64,000 bases of DNA from Ammonifex thiophilus (GTDB lineage Bacteria > Bacillota > Desulfotomaculia > Desulfotomaculales > Ammonificaceae), in assembly GCF_003368535.1 (NCBI RefSeq), contig NZ_QSLN01000009.1, positions 1 through 64,000 of the forward strand, in the 5' to 3' direction. The notes below the pieces were generated by a model, which worked only from the letters and a program-made list of their open reading frames with translations, made no database searches and was not told the DNA's origin. The position numbers were made by a program, and so were the translations under genes. The number at the start of each line of letters is the position of its first letter. Position 1 is the stretch's first letter. This document shows positions 19,950 through 29,059 of the stretch, one piece after another.

Positions 19950-19978
19950 TTGCCCCCCGGGCGGTTGTGGCTTAATAT
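19950..19978 (+). promoter_or_regulatory. sigma-A-type promoter before the Na/Pi symporter
   Basis: TTGCCC (19950-19955), 17 bases, TAATAT (19973-19978). Immediately downstream, AAGTCGA (19987-19993) and TCGACTT (20001-20007) form a 7-bp inverted repeat that could be an operator or a leader hairpin. Confidence 0.55.
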
Positions 19979-20034
19979 AATCTTAAAAGTCGAATCGTGG
20001 TCGACTTAGTGGGATACGGCGGGGGCTGAGGCAC

Positions 20035-21732
20035 TTGACGGCTATGGGCATGGGGCTTTCCCTCCTCGGCGGCATGGGGCTTTTGCTCTATGGCATAAGC
20101 CTCATGAGCGAGGGGTTGCAGAAAATAGCCGGGCATAAGCTGCGGCGGGCGCTAGGCAGAGTAGCTGACCGGCCGCTCATGGGCGTGGTGGTGGGAGCGC
20201 TCATCACCATCCTTTTTCAGAGCAGCACTGCCACCACTGTCATCCTGGTAGGTTTGGCCAGCGCGGCGGTTATCACCTTGCGCCAGTGCCTGCCAGTAAT
20301 TCTAGGGGCGGACATAGGCACTACGGTCACGGCCCAGCTCATCGCCTTGCGGGTGACCGAGATATCCTTGCCCATAGTGGCGGTGGGGGCCAGCATAGTT
20401 TTCTTCACCAAGCGCGACCGCTACCGCCGGGTAGGGCAGGCCATTTTGGGCTTTGGCCTGCTTTTCTTAGGGCTTAAGATCATGGCCGAAGCCATGGCTC
20501 CGCTCAAAGAATCGGTTTTCTTCCGGGAGGCCCTGTTGCATGTGGCCCATCGACCTTTGCTGGCTATTGTGGTTGCGGCCATTTTCACTTTCCTGGTGCA
20601 CAGCAGTGCGGCGGCCGTCGGTATCATTATCGTCCTGGCTTCCCAGGGTCTGATCGACGCTCTAGCCGCCTTTTACTTCATCCTGGGGGCCAACGTGGGC
20701 ACTTCCTTTACCGCGCTTCTGGCCAGTATAGGCTCCAGTCGCGAGGCGCAGCGGGTTGCCATGGCCCATTTTCTGGCCAAACTGGGCGGAACCTGTTTAG
20801 TTTTTCCCCTGGCCGTCCCTTTTGTCAGTTGGTTGACCAAGATAAGCTCCTCGCCTAGCTTCCAGGTGGCCAACGCCCATACCTTTTTCAACCTCTTCAT
20901 AACTGCTGTCTTCTTCCCCCTGCGCAACTACGGGGTATTGATTTTGGAGCGCTGTTTGCCGGAAAAGAAGCGTCCCGAGTTTGAGCCCAAGTACTTGAGC
21001 GAGGCGCTGCTCGACACCCCATCCTTGGCCCTGGGCCTGGCCTACCGCGAGGTCACGCGTATTTCGGCCAAGGTGCTGCGGATGTATCTTGACGTGGGGC
21101 GAGCGCTCAAGACTTCCAGCATGGCGGTGGCGGAAGACATAATGCACCAGGAGCACGTAATCGACCATCTGGTGCCTAAGACTACCGCCTACCTTACTCA
21201 ACTCCTGCGCCGCCCGCTGCACCGCGACGAGTTCCGCCGGGGCATAGGGCTTATCCACGTGCTCAACGACCTAGAACTGGTAAGCGACGTCCTGGGTAAC
21301 CGGCTAGGTGTGCTTTTGCAGGATAAAATAAGAGAAAACATCCAGTTCTCCCCTACCGGGGAAGAGGAGCTGGACATCATGTACCAGGAGGTCTCGATAA
21401 TGGTGCGCCTAACTCACAAGGCGCTGGTCCGCTCCGATTATTGCCTGGCGGAACAAGCGGCCAGCCTTTATCCCCGTATTTTGAAGCTGGAGCGCGGCTT
21501 CCGCACCACCCATATCCACCGGCTGCGCGAGGGAATAAAGGAATCGGAGCTCTCTTCTCGCTTGCATTTAGAGCTCCTCAACGCTTACCTTAGGGTAAGC
21601 GAGCATATGCGGAACATAGCCTTGGCCGTGGCGGAGGAGATCGCCGAACCGCGGGTGTGCCCTGCCATGCCGCCACCCGAGGCGGTCCTGGCGGAGGAAC
21701 CGGAGGCCGAGGCGCGCCTGGAGGCTCTTTAA
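20035..21732 (+). CDS. Na+/phosphate cotransporter family protein with PhoU-like tail
   Basis: 565 residues. The membrane half contains the duplicated symporter motif: QSSTATT near residue 62 and HSSAAAV near 200. The C-terminal 220 residues are helical and PhoU-like. The family imports phosphate with sodium. The TTG start at 20035 follows GGGGCTGAGG, and ATG codons 9 and 15 bases later are alternatives. The next gene starts 3 bases after its stop. Confidence 0.88.
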   Translation: MTAMGMGLSLLGGMGLLLYGISLMSEGLQKIAGHKLRRALGRVADRPLMGVVVGALITILFQSSTATTVILVGLASAAVITLRQCLPVILGADIGTTVTAQLIALRVTEISLPIVAVGASIVFFTKRDRYRRVGQAILGFGLLFLGLKIMAEAMAPLKESVFFREALLHVAHRPLLAIVVAAIFTFLVHSSAAAVGIIIVLASQGLIDALAAFYFILGANVGTSFTALLASIGSSREAQRVAMAHFLAKLGGTCLVFPLAVPFVSWLTKISSSPSFQVANAHTFFNLFITAVFFPLRNYGVLILERCLPEKKRPEFEPKYLSEALLDTPSLALGLAYREVTRISAKVLRMYLDVGRALKTSSMAVAEDIMHQEHVIDHLVPKTTAYLTQLLRRPLHRDEFRRGIGLIHVLNDLELVSDVLGNRLGVLLQDKIRENIQFSPTGEEELDIMYQEVSIMVRLTHKALVRSDYCLAEQAASLYPRILKLERGFRTTHIHRLREGIKESELSSRLHLELLNAYLRVSEHMRNIALAVAEEIAEPRVCPAMPPPEAVLAEEPEAEARLEAL

Positions 21733-21735
21733 GCC

Positions 21736-22839
21736 TTGTGGCAGTGCAAAGAGCTCCTGAAGTTATTGGTAAAGGCGGCTTCCTGTGACCCGGCCAGAGG
21801 AGCGCTAGCCCCTTTAGTTTTTGCCCTTGAGTCTGCCGCTCTTCCCTGGCGGCCGGAGCCGGTGGACGAGGAGGTAATCAACATTTTAATCCCCTTAAGC
21901 TCGGCGCCTCGGGTGCTGGTGGCGGCGCATTACGATGTGGTTCCTCCGGTCATCGAAGGGGTGCGGGCGAGGGAAGGGGAGGAGTCCGAATGCCTCTACG
22001 GACGGGGAGCCTGCGACGTCCTGGGGGGAGTAGCGGCCCTGCTGGGAGCTCTGGCGGAGCTGGGAAAGGATTTCCCCTGGGAAAAGAGTGGGCTGTGGGT
22101 GGCCTTCACCGGGGACGAGGAAAGGGAGGGGAGGGGTTCGCGGGGGCTTTCCGCTTCCCTTCCCTCTTCGCTGCGCTACGCGCTGGTGCTGGAACCCACG
22201 CGGGGTGAACTGGCCTTCTCCTCCTGCGGTTCTCTGGAGTATGAAGTGGAGATAAGGGGGACGCCCAGTCACGGCAGCGTGCCCGAGAGGGGTAAAAATC
22301 CTCTGCTCTGGGCGGCCCGTTTCCTTCTCCGGTTGGAAGAAACCCTGGAGGCACTCAACCGCCGCTACTCCCCTCCACTTCCCCTTGCCGTTACTCCACT
22401 TCTTCTAGCCGGTGGCAGCGAGGAGTTATCGGTGCCCGTTGCCGCCCGGCTGCGCTTCGACCTGCGCCTTCCCCCCGACGTGCCCCTGCGGGAGGTGGAA
22501 GAGGAGCTGGCCGGCCTTTTGCAGGCCGAGGAGGGAATCACGCTGCACTGCGGGCTGGCAGAGGAGTGGGCCGCCTCTTGGGAGAGCGATCCGGAAAGCG
22601 ATTTCGGGCGGCTCTTGCGAGAGGTCTACCGGGAGATTTACGGGCGGGAGCCGGTGCCCGTGGTTATGGAGAGCTGGACCGACGCCCACCACTTCCGGAG
22701 CCGGGGCCTGGAAACCGTCGTCTGGGGTCCGGGAGACCTGGCGGTGGCTCACACGCCCTTTGAACACCTGCATTACCGGGAACTGGAGGAAGCCAAGGAG
22801 TTTTTAAAGCTTTTCTTCCGCCGCTTGCTCGATCTTTAA
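21736..22839 (+). CDS. M20-family zinc peptidase/deacylase
   Basis: 367 residues. Candidate metal ligands are visible in the usual order: AAHYDVV, GRGACD, GDEERE (catalytic and ligand Glu), a LEPT Glu, and a C-terminal HTPFEHLH. The family includes acetylornithine deacetylase, desuccinylase and dipeptidases, and the substrate cannot be assigned here. The TTG start is 3 bases after the symporter stop. Its 3' end overlaps the convergent acetyltransferase gene by 36 bases. Confidence 0.85.
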   Translation: MWQCKELLKLLVKAASCDPARGALAPLVFALESAALPWRPEPVDEEVINILIPLSSAPRVLVAAHYDVVPPVIEGVRAREGEESECLYGRGACDVLGGVAALLGALAELGKDFPWEKSGLWVAFTGDEEREGRGSRGLSASLPSSLRYALVLEPTRGELAFSSCGSLEYEVEIRGTPSHGSVPERGKNPLLWAARFLLRLEETLEALNRRYSPPLPLAVTPLLLAGGSEELSVPVAARLRFDLRLPPDVPLREVEEELAGLLQAEEGITLHCGLAEEWAASWESDPESDFGRLLREVYREIYGREPVPVVMESWTDAHHFRSRGLETVVWGPGDLAVAHTPFEHLHYRELEEAKEFLKLFFRRLLDL

Positions 22840-23310
22840 GTACATGCGCAGCCATTTCCCCGCCGTTGGTCCGGGAGTGAAACCGTGTTTGCGGTAAAAG
22901 TTCTGCGCTTTGATGTTCCCTACCCCTACCCACAGGCCTATCGTGCGGCAACCCCTTTCTTTCAAGAACCGAATTCCCCTTTGCAGGAGGAGACTCCCTA
23001 TCCCTTTTTTCTGGTGAGCGGGGTCGACCACTATTTCGTGGATTTCTCCCACTCTTTCCCCCAGCCAATGGTCCTCCCACTCGGGGTCGGTGGAAATGAA
23101 GCCCACAGGAGTACCTTCCACCAGGGCCACGAAGAAACCCCCCTGGCTGTGCTGGAAGAGCCAGCGAAGGTACCCTTTAACCTCCCGCGGGTGAGTGTAA
23201 GCATACTCCGGGAAGGTAGCGCAGGCGCTGAGATAAAGGTTGACCAAGTGTTTCTTGAGAGCATTAAGAGTTTGGCGATCGGTCACGGCAACGATTTCTA
23301 CCTTCTCCAC
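22804..23310 (-). CDS. GNAT-family N-acetyltransferase
   Basis: 168 residues. The acetyl-CoA-binding motif A is visible as EIVVDPAHQKKGIGSLLL (Q/RxxGxG/A type), followed by the NIKAQNFYRKHGF motif B. The acceptor is unknown. It lies on the minus strand, convergent with and overlapping the M20 gene, and divergent from thrS. Confidence 0.87.
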   Translation of the reverse strand: MEKVEIVAVTDRQTLNALKKHLVNLYLSACATFPEYAYTHPREVKGYLRWLFQHSQGGFFVALVEGTPVGFISTDPEWEDHWLGERVGEIHEIVVDPAHQKKGIGSLLLQRGIRFLKERGCRTIGLWVGVGNIKAQNFYRKHGFTPGPTAGKWLRMYLKIEQAAEEKL

Positions 23311-23348
23311 ATTTACCAGTATACCACGGAGCGAAGAGGATCTTCGAG

Positions 23349-23378
23349 TTGACAGCTTTTCCGCCGGTTTTGTATACT
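23349..23378 (+). promoter_or_regulatory. strong sigma-A promoter of thrS
   Basis: TTGACA (23349-23354), 18 bases, TATACT (23373-23378): the best vegetative promoter match in the window. It gives a leader of about 80 bases before thrS. Confidence 0.8.
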
Positions 23379-23408
23379 CGTGGGAGCAAAAAAATTCCCG
23401 CGCGATCT

Positions 23409-23437
23409 AGGCTCGCTCTACGCCCGCAAGCGAGCCT
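23409..23437 (+). other. thrS leader hairpin
   Basis: AGGCTCGCT (23409-23417) and AGCGAGCCT (23429-23437) form a perfect 9-bp stem with an 11-base loop in the 5' leader of thrS. It is followed by TTAAAA rather than a T-run, so it is not a standard terminator. The leader is too short for a T-box and shows no T-box antiterminator motif. A role in thrS control is possible but unproven. Confidence 0.5.
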
Positions 23438-23467
23438 TTAAAACTGTGGTTTTCTTAAGGGAGGGGC

Positions 23468-25390
23468 TTGGTCGATTTGGGCAAGGTCATACTTCCTGAC
23501 GGCGAGGAAAAGGAGTTCCCCGAAGGCGCGACGGTGAAAGATGTCCTGGCGCTCATACCACCCGAGCGCCAAAAGCGCGTCTTGGCAGCCAAAGTGAACG
23601 GGGTGCCGGTGGATCTTAACGCCCCTTTGCCTTCCGAAGCCAAAGTGGAGTTTTTGACCTTCGCCGATTCAGAGGGAAGGGAAATTTACTGGCACAGCAC
23701 GGCTCACATCCTGGCCCAGGCGGTGAAACGTCTTTACCCGGAAGCCAAACTGGCCATCGGCCCCCCAACCGCCAGCGGCTTTTATTACGACTTCGACGTT
23801 CCCAATCCTTTCTCCCCTGAGGATCTGGAGCGGATCGAGGCCGAGATGAGGCGTATAATCGAGGCCGATCTTCCCATCGTGCGGGAGGAGATGGCGCGGG
23901 AGGAAGCGCGCCGCTTCTTCGCTTCTCGGGGGGAAGTTTACAAAGTGGAACTCATCGACGAGCTCCCGCCGGAGGTTCCCATAACCATTTACCGTCAGGG
24001 AGAATTCGTGGATCTTTGTCGCGGTCCCCATCTACCCTCAACGGGGTATGTGAAGGCCTTCAAGCTTCTGAGCGTGGCTGGGGCTTACTGGCGTGGGGAT
24101 GAGCGCAACAAGATGCTGCAGCGCATCTACGGTATATCCTTCCCCGAGACTGAAGAACTGGAAGAATACCTGAGGCGTCTGGAGGAGGCACGGCGGCGCG
24201 ACCACCGGCGGCTGGGGCAGGAACTCGACCTTTTTAGCTTCCAAGAGGAAGGCCCTGGTTTCCCTTTCTTCCACCCCAAGGGGATGATCGTGCGCAACGA
24301 ACTGGAAGCCCTTTGGCGCCGGGAACATTACCGGCGCGGCTACCAGGAGATTCGCACCCCCATTCTGCTTAAGAGAACCCTCTGGGAGCGCTCCGGTCAC
24401 TGGGACCACTACAAGGAGAACATGTACTTCCTGGAGATAGACGGGCAGCCTTACGCCATAAAACCTATGAACTGCCCGGGGGCCATTCTCGTCTACCAGC
24501 AGCGGGTACACTCCTACCGCGAGCTCCCCTTGCGGTTGGCAGAAATGGGGCTAGTGCACCGGCATGAGCTTTCCGGCGTGCTGCACGGTCTTATGCGGGT
24601 GCGCAGCTTCACCCAGGACGACGCTCATATTTTCTGCCGCGAGGATCAGGTGAAAGAGGAGATTCTAGGGATAATCGACCTAGTAGATTACTTTTACCGC
24701 CAGGTTTTCGGCTTCCCCTACCACGTGGAGCTTTCCACCAGGCCGGAGAAATCCATGGGGGACGACCACATCTGGGAGTTAGCCACTTCCGCCCTCAAGG
24801 AGGCTCTGGAGGAGCGCGGTTTCGCCTATAAGGTCAACGAGGGAGAAGGGGCTTTTTACGGTCCCAAAATCGACTTTCATCTGGAAGATTGCCTGGGTAG
24901 AACCTGGCAATGCGGCACCATACAGCTTGACTTCCTTATGCCCGAAAAGTTCGACCTCTTTTACATTGGGGAGGACGGACAGCGCCACCGACCGGTGATG
25001 CTCCACCGGGTGATTTTCGGGAGTCTGGAGCGTTTTATGGCCATTCTTATCGAGCATTTCGCCGGAGCTTTCCCTTTATGGCTGGCGCCCGTGCAGGTTC
25101 GCATCCTCCCCATAGCCGACCGGCACCACGCCTATGCCCGGCAGGTTTACGATTTGCTGAGCCGGGAAGATCTGCGGGTGGAGCTCGACACCCGCAACGA
25201 AAAAGTAAGTTACAAGGTGCGCGAGGCGCAGGTACAGAAGATCCCTTACATGCTGGTCATCGGGGATAAGGAGGTGAATTCTGGCACGGTGGCAGTACGC
25301 CACCGGAGCCGGGGAGACTTGGGGGCGATGACGCCGGAAGCTTTCCTGGAGAAGGCCCGGGAGGAGATCAAAGCCCTCGCCCTCGAATAA
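23468..25390 (+). CDS. thrS: threonyl-tRNA synthetase
   Basis: 640 residues, full length. An N-terminal TGS domain (1-62) is followed by the editing domain with HSTAH (76-80) and DLCRGPH, the class II core with MNCPGA near 334 and QDDAHIFC, and a C-terminal anticodon-binding domain. The start is the TTG at 23468 after GGGAGGGG. Confidence 0.96.
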   Translation: MVDLGKVILPDGEEKEFPEGATVKDVLALIPPERQKRVLAAKVNGVPVDLNAPLPSEAKVEFLTFADSEGREIYWHSTAHILAQAVKRLYPEAKLAIGPPTASGFYYDFDVPNPFSPEDLERIEAEMRRIIEADLPIVREEMAREEARRFFASRGEVYKVELIDELPPEVPITIYRQGEFVDLCRGPHLPSTGYVKAFKLLSVAGAYWRGDERNKMLQRIYGISFPETEELEEYLRRLEEARRRDHRRLGQELDLFSFQEEGPGFPFFHPKGMIVRNELEALWRREHYRRGYQEIRTPILLKRTLWERSGHWDHYKENMYFLEIDGQPYAIKPMNCPGAILVYQQRVHSYRELPLRLAEMGLVHRHELSGVLHGLMRVRSFTQDDAHIFCREDQVKEEILGIIDLVDYFYRQVFGFPYHVELSTRPEKSMGDDHIWELATSALKEALEERGFAYKVNEGEGAFYGPKIDFHLEDCLGRTWQCGTIQLDFLMPEKFDLFYIGEDGQRHRPVMLHRVIFGSLERFMAILIEHFAGAFPLWLAPVQVRILPIADRHHAYARQVYDLLSREDLRVELDTRNEKVSYKVREAQVQKIPYMLVIGDKEVNSGTVAVRHRSRGDLGAMTPEAFLEKAREEIKALALE

Positions 25391-25420
25391 ATAGGGTAGG
25401 GGGTTTTTGGAATATACTGC

Positions 25421-25467
25421 TTTACACCCGCAGTAGCAATTAGCTAAAATTGTGATAAGAGGCACAA
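25421..25467 (+). promoter_or_regulatory. promoter and possible autoregulatory operator
   Basis: TTTACA (25421-25426), 18 bases, TAAAAT (25445-25450). The inverted repeat TTGTG ATAAGAGG CACAA (25450-25467) overlaps the expected transcription start of the triple-XRE regulator gene. XRE regulators often repress themselves through such sites. Confidence 0.5.
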
Positions 25468-25501
25468 AGGTACTCCTGGCTGCAGGGGAGTGAGATGAGC
25501 G

Positions 25502-26272
25502 GTGATAGTTAACGGCGAGCGCATAAGGGCTTTGCGGGAAGAAAGGGGCATGAGCCTTCACGACCTGGCACGTAAGGCGCAGATTTCTCTCTCTTATCTC
25601 AGCGAGATCGAGAGGGGCACCAAGCGGCCTTCCCTTAGAACCATAGAGAAGCTGGCCCAGGCGCTGAACGTCAGCAAAGCTCGCCTGGTGGAGCCGGAGA
25701 CCAAAGAGGGGAAGATAAACGTCGGGGAACGGATCCGCCTCTTGCGCACGGAGAAGGGCTGGTCCCTGCAAGAGCTGGCCTGCCGGGCAGGTATATCCGC
25801 CTCCTACCTCAGCGAGATCGAAAGGGGAACCGTATACCCTTCCCTGAGCACGCTCAAGCGCCTGGCTGAGGAGCTGGGAGTGGCTCCGGTGACCTTTTTG
25901 GGGCAGCAGGGCACCTTGGGAGCCAGGCTCAGGGCCTTGCGGGAAGAGTATGGGCTCACCCAGGCCCAGCTGGCGGCTATGGCGGGGGTGACGGCGGGGC
26001 TTATCGGGCAAATTGAGCAGGGGAAGGTACAGCCTTCGCTCAAGACGCTGGAAAAGATCGCTCAGGCCATGGGAGTTTCTCCTTGCTACTTCCTTATCGA
26101 GCCCGACGCTTCGGAACAGGTTTTAAGCGTGCTCAACCCTGACCTGCGGGAGCTTCTGGCCGACACTAACGTCCAGGCGGTACTGACCATGCTGGCCAAT
26201 ATGAGCAAGAAGGAAATTCGCTTTATCCTGAACTTTATTCAGCTCTTTAAGCAGTCTGGCTTCTGCGGTTAG
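25502..26272 (+). CDS. regulator with three tandem XRE helix-turn-helix domains
   Basis: 256 residues. Three consecutive Cro/C1-type domains lie at about 4-60, 73-130 and 137-195, each with a recognition-helix signature (SYLSEIERGT twice, then AGLIGQIEQGK). A short helical tail ends LNFIQLFKQSG. The first two domains are more alike than the third, suggesting an internal duplication. There is no ligand domain. The start is GTG 25502, since an ATG a few bases earlier is out of frame and ends at once. Targets are unknown; it may bind its own promoter. Confidence 0.88.
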   Translation: MIVNGERIRALREERGMSLHDLARKAQISLSYLSEIERGTKRPSLRTIEKLAQALNVSKARLVEPETKEGKINVGERIRLLRTEKGWSLQELACRAGISASYLSEIERGTVYPSLSTLKRLAEELGVAPVTFLGQQGTLGARLRALREEYGLTQAQLAAMAGVTAGLIGQIEQGKVQPSLKTLEKIAQAMGVSPCYFLIEPDASEQVLSVLNPDLRELLADTNVQAVLTMLANMSKKEIRFILNFIQLFKQSGFCG

Positions 26273-26274
26273 GA

Positions 26275-26303
26275 TTGCGGGTGGTTTTCGAATATACTAT
26301 AAT
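26275..26303 (+). promoter_or_regulatory. sigma-A promoter of trxA
   Basis: TTGCGG (26275-26280), 17 bases, TATAAT (26298-26303), an exact consensus -10 located 50 bases before trxA. Confidence 0.75.
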
Positions 26304-26353
26304 GGGTATCATCGGAGACAAGCTTTCAAGCCTTTAAGGAGGGTGTTGCCGCG

Positions 26354-26686
26354 ATGGTACAGGAGGTTAACGAGCGCAACTTTGAGGCCGAGGTTTTGCA
26401 AAGTAACATCCCCGTACTGGTAGATTTTTGGGCTCCCTGGTGCGGCCCCTGCCGGAGCATGGCCCCAGTGGTAGAAGAGGTTGCGCGGGAATTCGCTGGC
26501 CGCTTGAAAGTGGCCAAGCTAAATGTGGACGAAAACATGTCGCTAGCTCAGCGGTACGGTATCAGGGGCATTCCCACCCTGCTCTTCTTCCGCGAGGGTA
26601 AGGTGGTAGCGCAGGAGGTAGGCTACACCCCTAAGGAGACGCTGGTAGCTTGGCTTGGTCGGCTGTTGGGGGAGGGCGAGCAATAA
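26354..26686 (+). CDS. trxA: thioredoxin
   Basis: 110 residues. The active site WCGPC has its cysteines at 30 and 33, and the cis-proline motif IPTLLFF follows. This is a cytoplasmic dithiol reductant, full length for the family. The ATG follows AAGGAGG at about 11 bases. It has its own promoter and is flanked downstream by a separate promoter for the rimP operon. Confidence 0.95.
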   Translation: MVQEVNERNFEAEVLQSNIPVLVDFWAPWCGPCRSMAPVVEEVAREFAGRLKVAKLNVDENMSLAQRYGIRGIPTLLFFREGKVVAQEVGYTPKETLVAWLGRLLGEGEQ

Positions 26687-26688
26687 AG

Positions 26689-26717
26689 TTGCCTTGCTCG
26701 ATGGAGTGTGGTATACT
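26689..26717 (+). promoter_or_regulatory. sigma-A promoter of the rimP-nusA-infB operon
   Basis: TTGCCT (26689-26694), 17 bases, TATACT (26712-26717). It starts three bases after the trxA stop and gives a leader of about 130 bases for rimP. Confidence 0.72.
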
Positions 26718-26778
26718 GGACTCGCAGCGGTAAGCGGTTAAGGCTGGCTGGAAGCCTTAGCGGTCGGTAGGTGTTGGG

Positions 26779-26806
26779 AAAGAGTGGGTGGACAATCCCA
26801 CTCTTT
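26779..26806 (+). other. leader hairpin upstream of rimP
   Basis: AAAGAGTGGG (26779-26788) and CCCACTCTTT (26797-26806) form a perfect 10-bp stem with an 8-base loop in the untranslated leader. There is no T-run. Comparable hairpins occur upstream of rimP in other Firmicutes as far as I recall; a function is not established here. Confidence 0.6.
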
Positions 26807-26851
26807 CGTATTGTTATAGGCCAAATCACGCGAACTTGGGGGTTGAAGCCA

Positions 26852-27340
26852 TTGGCCACAGGGGAAAAGGTGGTGGAGGTGGTTTCCCGCTTGGCGGAGC
26901 CGCTGGCCGAGCGCCTGGGGCTGGAGCTGGTGGATGTGGAGTACAAGAAGGAGGGGGGCAGGTGGGTACTGAGGATCTTCATCGATAAGCCCGGAGGGGT
27001 AACGCTGGACGATTGCGAAGCTCTGTCGGAGGCGCTGGGGGAAGCCTTAGATGTGGAGGACCCTATTCCCCATTCCTATAATCTAGAAGTCTCTTCCCCC
27101 GGCGTCGAGCGGCCGCTGAAAAAACCCGCCCACTTTCAGCGCTTTGTGGGACACGAAGTGCGCGTCAGCACCCTAGCGCCGGTCGAGGGGCAGCGTCGTT
27201 TTACCGGAGTGCTGCTGGCGGCCGATGAGGAAGGAATGCGTTTAAAGACGACGGAAGGTAAAGAACTCGATCTTCCCTACCGCTTGATTGCCAAGGCCAA
27301 TCTGGTCTTCCGCTGGGAAGAGACGGAGGGAGGGAGGTGA
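26852..27340 (+). CDS. rimP: ribosome maturation factor RimP
   Basis: 162 residues from TTG 26852. LGLELVDVEYKKEGG, FIDKPGGVTLDDCE and EVSSPGVERPLK are typical RimP motifs. RimP binds the 30S subunit and assists its maturation. Codons open upstream to 26771 but fall in the leader hairpin, so the TTG after GGGGGTTGAAGCCA was chosen. The stop lies just before nusA. Confidence 0.93.
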   Translation: MATGEKVVEVVSRLAEPLAERLGLELVDVEYKKEGGRWVLRIFIDKPGGVTLDDCEALSEALGEALDVEDPIPHSYNLEVSSPGVERPLKKPAHFQRFVGHEVRVSTLAPVEGQRRFTGVLLAADEEGMRLKTTEGKELDLPYRLIAKANLVFRWEETEGGR

Positions 27341-27345
27341 AAGGT

Positions 27346-28443
27346 TTGAACGCCGAGTTTTTGCAGGCTCTCCGAGATTTGGAGCGCGAGCGGGGATTAA
27401 AAACCGAGGTATTAATTTCGGTCATCGAGGCGGCTCTCCTTTCCGCCTACCGCCGCAACTTCGGCACGGCCCAGAACGCCCGGGTAGAAATAGACCGTAC
27501 CACCGGCGAGTGCCGGGTGCTGGCCCAGCGGACCGTGGTGGAGGAAGTGAAAGACCCCCGGACTGAGATCTCGCTGGCCGAGGCACGGGAGATCGACCCG
27601 CGCTACCAGGTAGGGGACGTGGTGGAGATAGAAGTCACCCCTCGGGACTTCGGCCGGATAGCGGCCCAGACCGCCAAGCAAGTGGTCATGCAGCGGATAA
27701 AAGAGGCGGAGCGCAACATGATCTACGAGGCTTTCGCCGGCCGCGAGGGAGACATAGTTGTGGGCACGGTGCACCGGGCAGATAAGCAGAACGTTTACCT
27801 GGATCTGGGCAAAACTGAGGCCATCCTGCCGGCGGCCGAGCAAATCCCGGGCGAGCGTTACCGGCAGGGAGAGAAAGTGCGGGCTTACATTCTGGAGGTG
27901 CGCCGAACTCCTAAGGGACCGCAAATCATTCTCTCCCGCACCCATCCCGGTTTCCTGCGTCGCCTGCTGGAGCTGGAAGTCCCCGAGCTGCAGGAGGGGA
28001 CGGTAGAGCTCAAAAACTTGGTGAGAGAGCCGGGGAGCCGCTCCAAGGTAGCGGTTTACTCGCGCGATCCTAACGTGGATCCGGTGGGGGCCTGCGTAGG
28101 GCCGCGGGGTAGCCGGATCCAGGCGGTGGTTAACGAGCTAAGGGGCGAAAAGATAGACGTCGTGCGCTGGGATCCCGATCCCTCGCGCTTCATCGCTGAA
28201 GCGTTGAGCCCTGCCAAGGTCACGGCAGTGGAAATCTGGGAGGAGGAAAAGATAGCCCGGGTGATCGTACCGGACAACCAACTCTCCCTGGCCATAGGCA
28301 AGGAGGGGCAGAACGCTCGCCTGGCGGCCAAGCTCACCGGCTGGAAAATAGACATCAAGAGCGAGAGTCAGATGGCGGAGATTTATGCCCGGGAGTACGC
28401 TAGTTACTATGGGGAGAAGGGCGGGGGAGGCGAAGAGGGTTGA
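27346..28443 (+). CDS. nusA: transcription termination/antitermination factor NusA
   Basis: 365 residues from TTG 27346, which gives the family N terminus [18 protein letters not shown] 27337 is an alternative three codons earlier. An N-terminal RNA-polymerase-binding domain is followed by S1 (about 130-195) and two KH domains with [10 protein letters not shown] and [16 protein letters not shown]. It lacks the C-terminal acidic repeats of enterobacteria, as in other Firmicutes. The stop overlaps the next gene. Confidence 0.95.
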   Translation: MNAEFLQALRDLERERGLKTEVLISVIEAALLSAYRRNFGTAQNARVEIDRTTGECRVLAQRTVVEEVKDPRTEISLAEAREIDPRYQVGDVVEIEVTPRDFGRIAAQTAKQVVMQRIKEAERNMIYEAFAGREGDIVVGTVHRADKQNVYLDLGKTEAILPAAEQIPGERYRQGEKVRAYILEVRRTPKGPQIILSRTHPGFLRRLLELEVPELQEGTVELKNLVREPGSRSKVAVYSRDPNVDPVGACVGPRGSRIQAVVNELRGEKIDVVRWDPDPSRFIAEALSPAKVTAVEIWEEEKIARVIVPDNQLSLAIGKEGQNARLAAKLTGWKIDIKSESQMAEIYAREYASYYGEKGGGGEEG

Positions 28444-28727
28444 CACGTCCCAAGAAGATCCCTTTGCGCCGATGCGTGGCCTGTGAGGCCATGCGCCCGA
28501 AAGGGGAGCTCCTGCGCCTGGTGAGGACCCCCGAAGGGGAAGTGCTCTTGGACACCACGGGAAAGAAAGCGGGCCGAGGAGCTTATCTCTGCCCTGACCC
28601 CTCATGCCTTGAGCTGGCGCTTAAGAAGAGGCGCTTAGACAAGAGCTTGGGCCAACCGGCGCCTCCGGAGATAATAGAGGCCTTACGAGAGGAGATGAAG
28701 CGGCGGTGTCAGGGGTCCGGAGCGTAA
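28440..28727 (+). CDS. rnpM: RNase P modulator RnpM (YlxR family)
   Basis: 95 residues. Conserved RRCVACEAMRPKGELLRLVR and the GRGAYLC motif identify the YlxR family, recently described as an RNase P-interacting protein. The TTG start overlaps the nusA stop, and the 3' end overlaps ylxQ by 22 bases, as usual in the nusA-infB operon. Confidence 0.92.
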   Translation: MTRPKKIPLRRCVACEAMRPKGELLRLVRTPEGEVLLDTTGKKAGRGAYLCPDPSCLELALKKRRLDKSLGQPAPPEIIEALREEMKRRCQGSGA

Positions 28728-29026
28728 GGCAGTACTTGGGCCTGGGACAGCGGGCGGGGCAAGTGGTCTCGGGAGATTTCGTGGTGCGGGTCAAGTTGCG
28801 CAAGAGAGAGGCCTATCTAGTGATCGTAGCCAGTGACGCTGCGGCCTCCACCGCCAAGGACATCGAGCGCCTGGCGAAGCACGCTTCTGTTCCCGTGGTG
28901 AGGTTTGGTACCAAAATGGAGCTGGGCTCGGCCCTGGGGCGTTCCCCCCGGGCAGTGGTAGCGGTCTTAAATAAGCCTTTAGCCGATCGGATTTTGGAAA
29001 TTCTAGGGGGGAAGAAGGATGAATGA
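28706..29026 (+). CDS. ylxQ: L7Ae-like RNA-binding protein YlxQ
   Basis: 106 residues. It has the L7Ae/L30e/S12e/Gadd45 fold pattern (VIVASDAA, then VPVVRFGTKMELGSALG). Family members bind kink-turn RNA. The GTG start lies inside the end of rnpM. It is located between rnpM and infB as in most Firmicutes. Confidence 0.9.
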   Translation: MSGVRSVRQYLGLGQRAGQVVSGDFVVRVKLRKREAYLVIVASDAAASTAKDIERLAKHASVPVVRFGTKMELGSALGRSPRAVVAVLNKPLADRILEILGGKKDE

Positions 29027-29059
29027 GCGGAACTTACGCCGTTTGCTGGAGGTGGGTAC

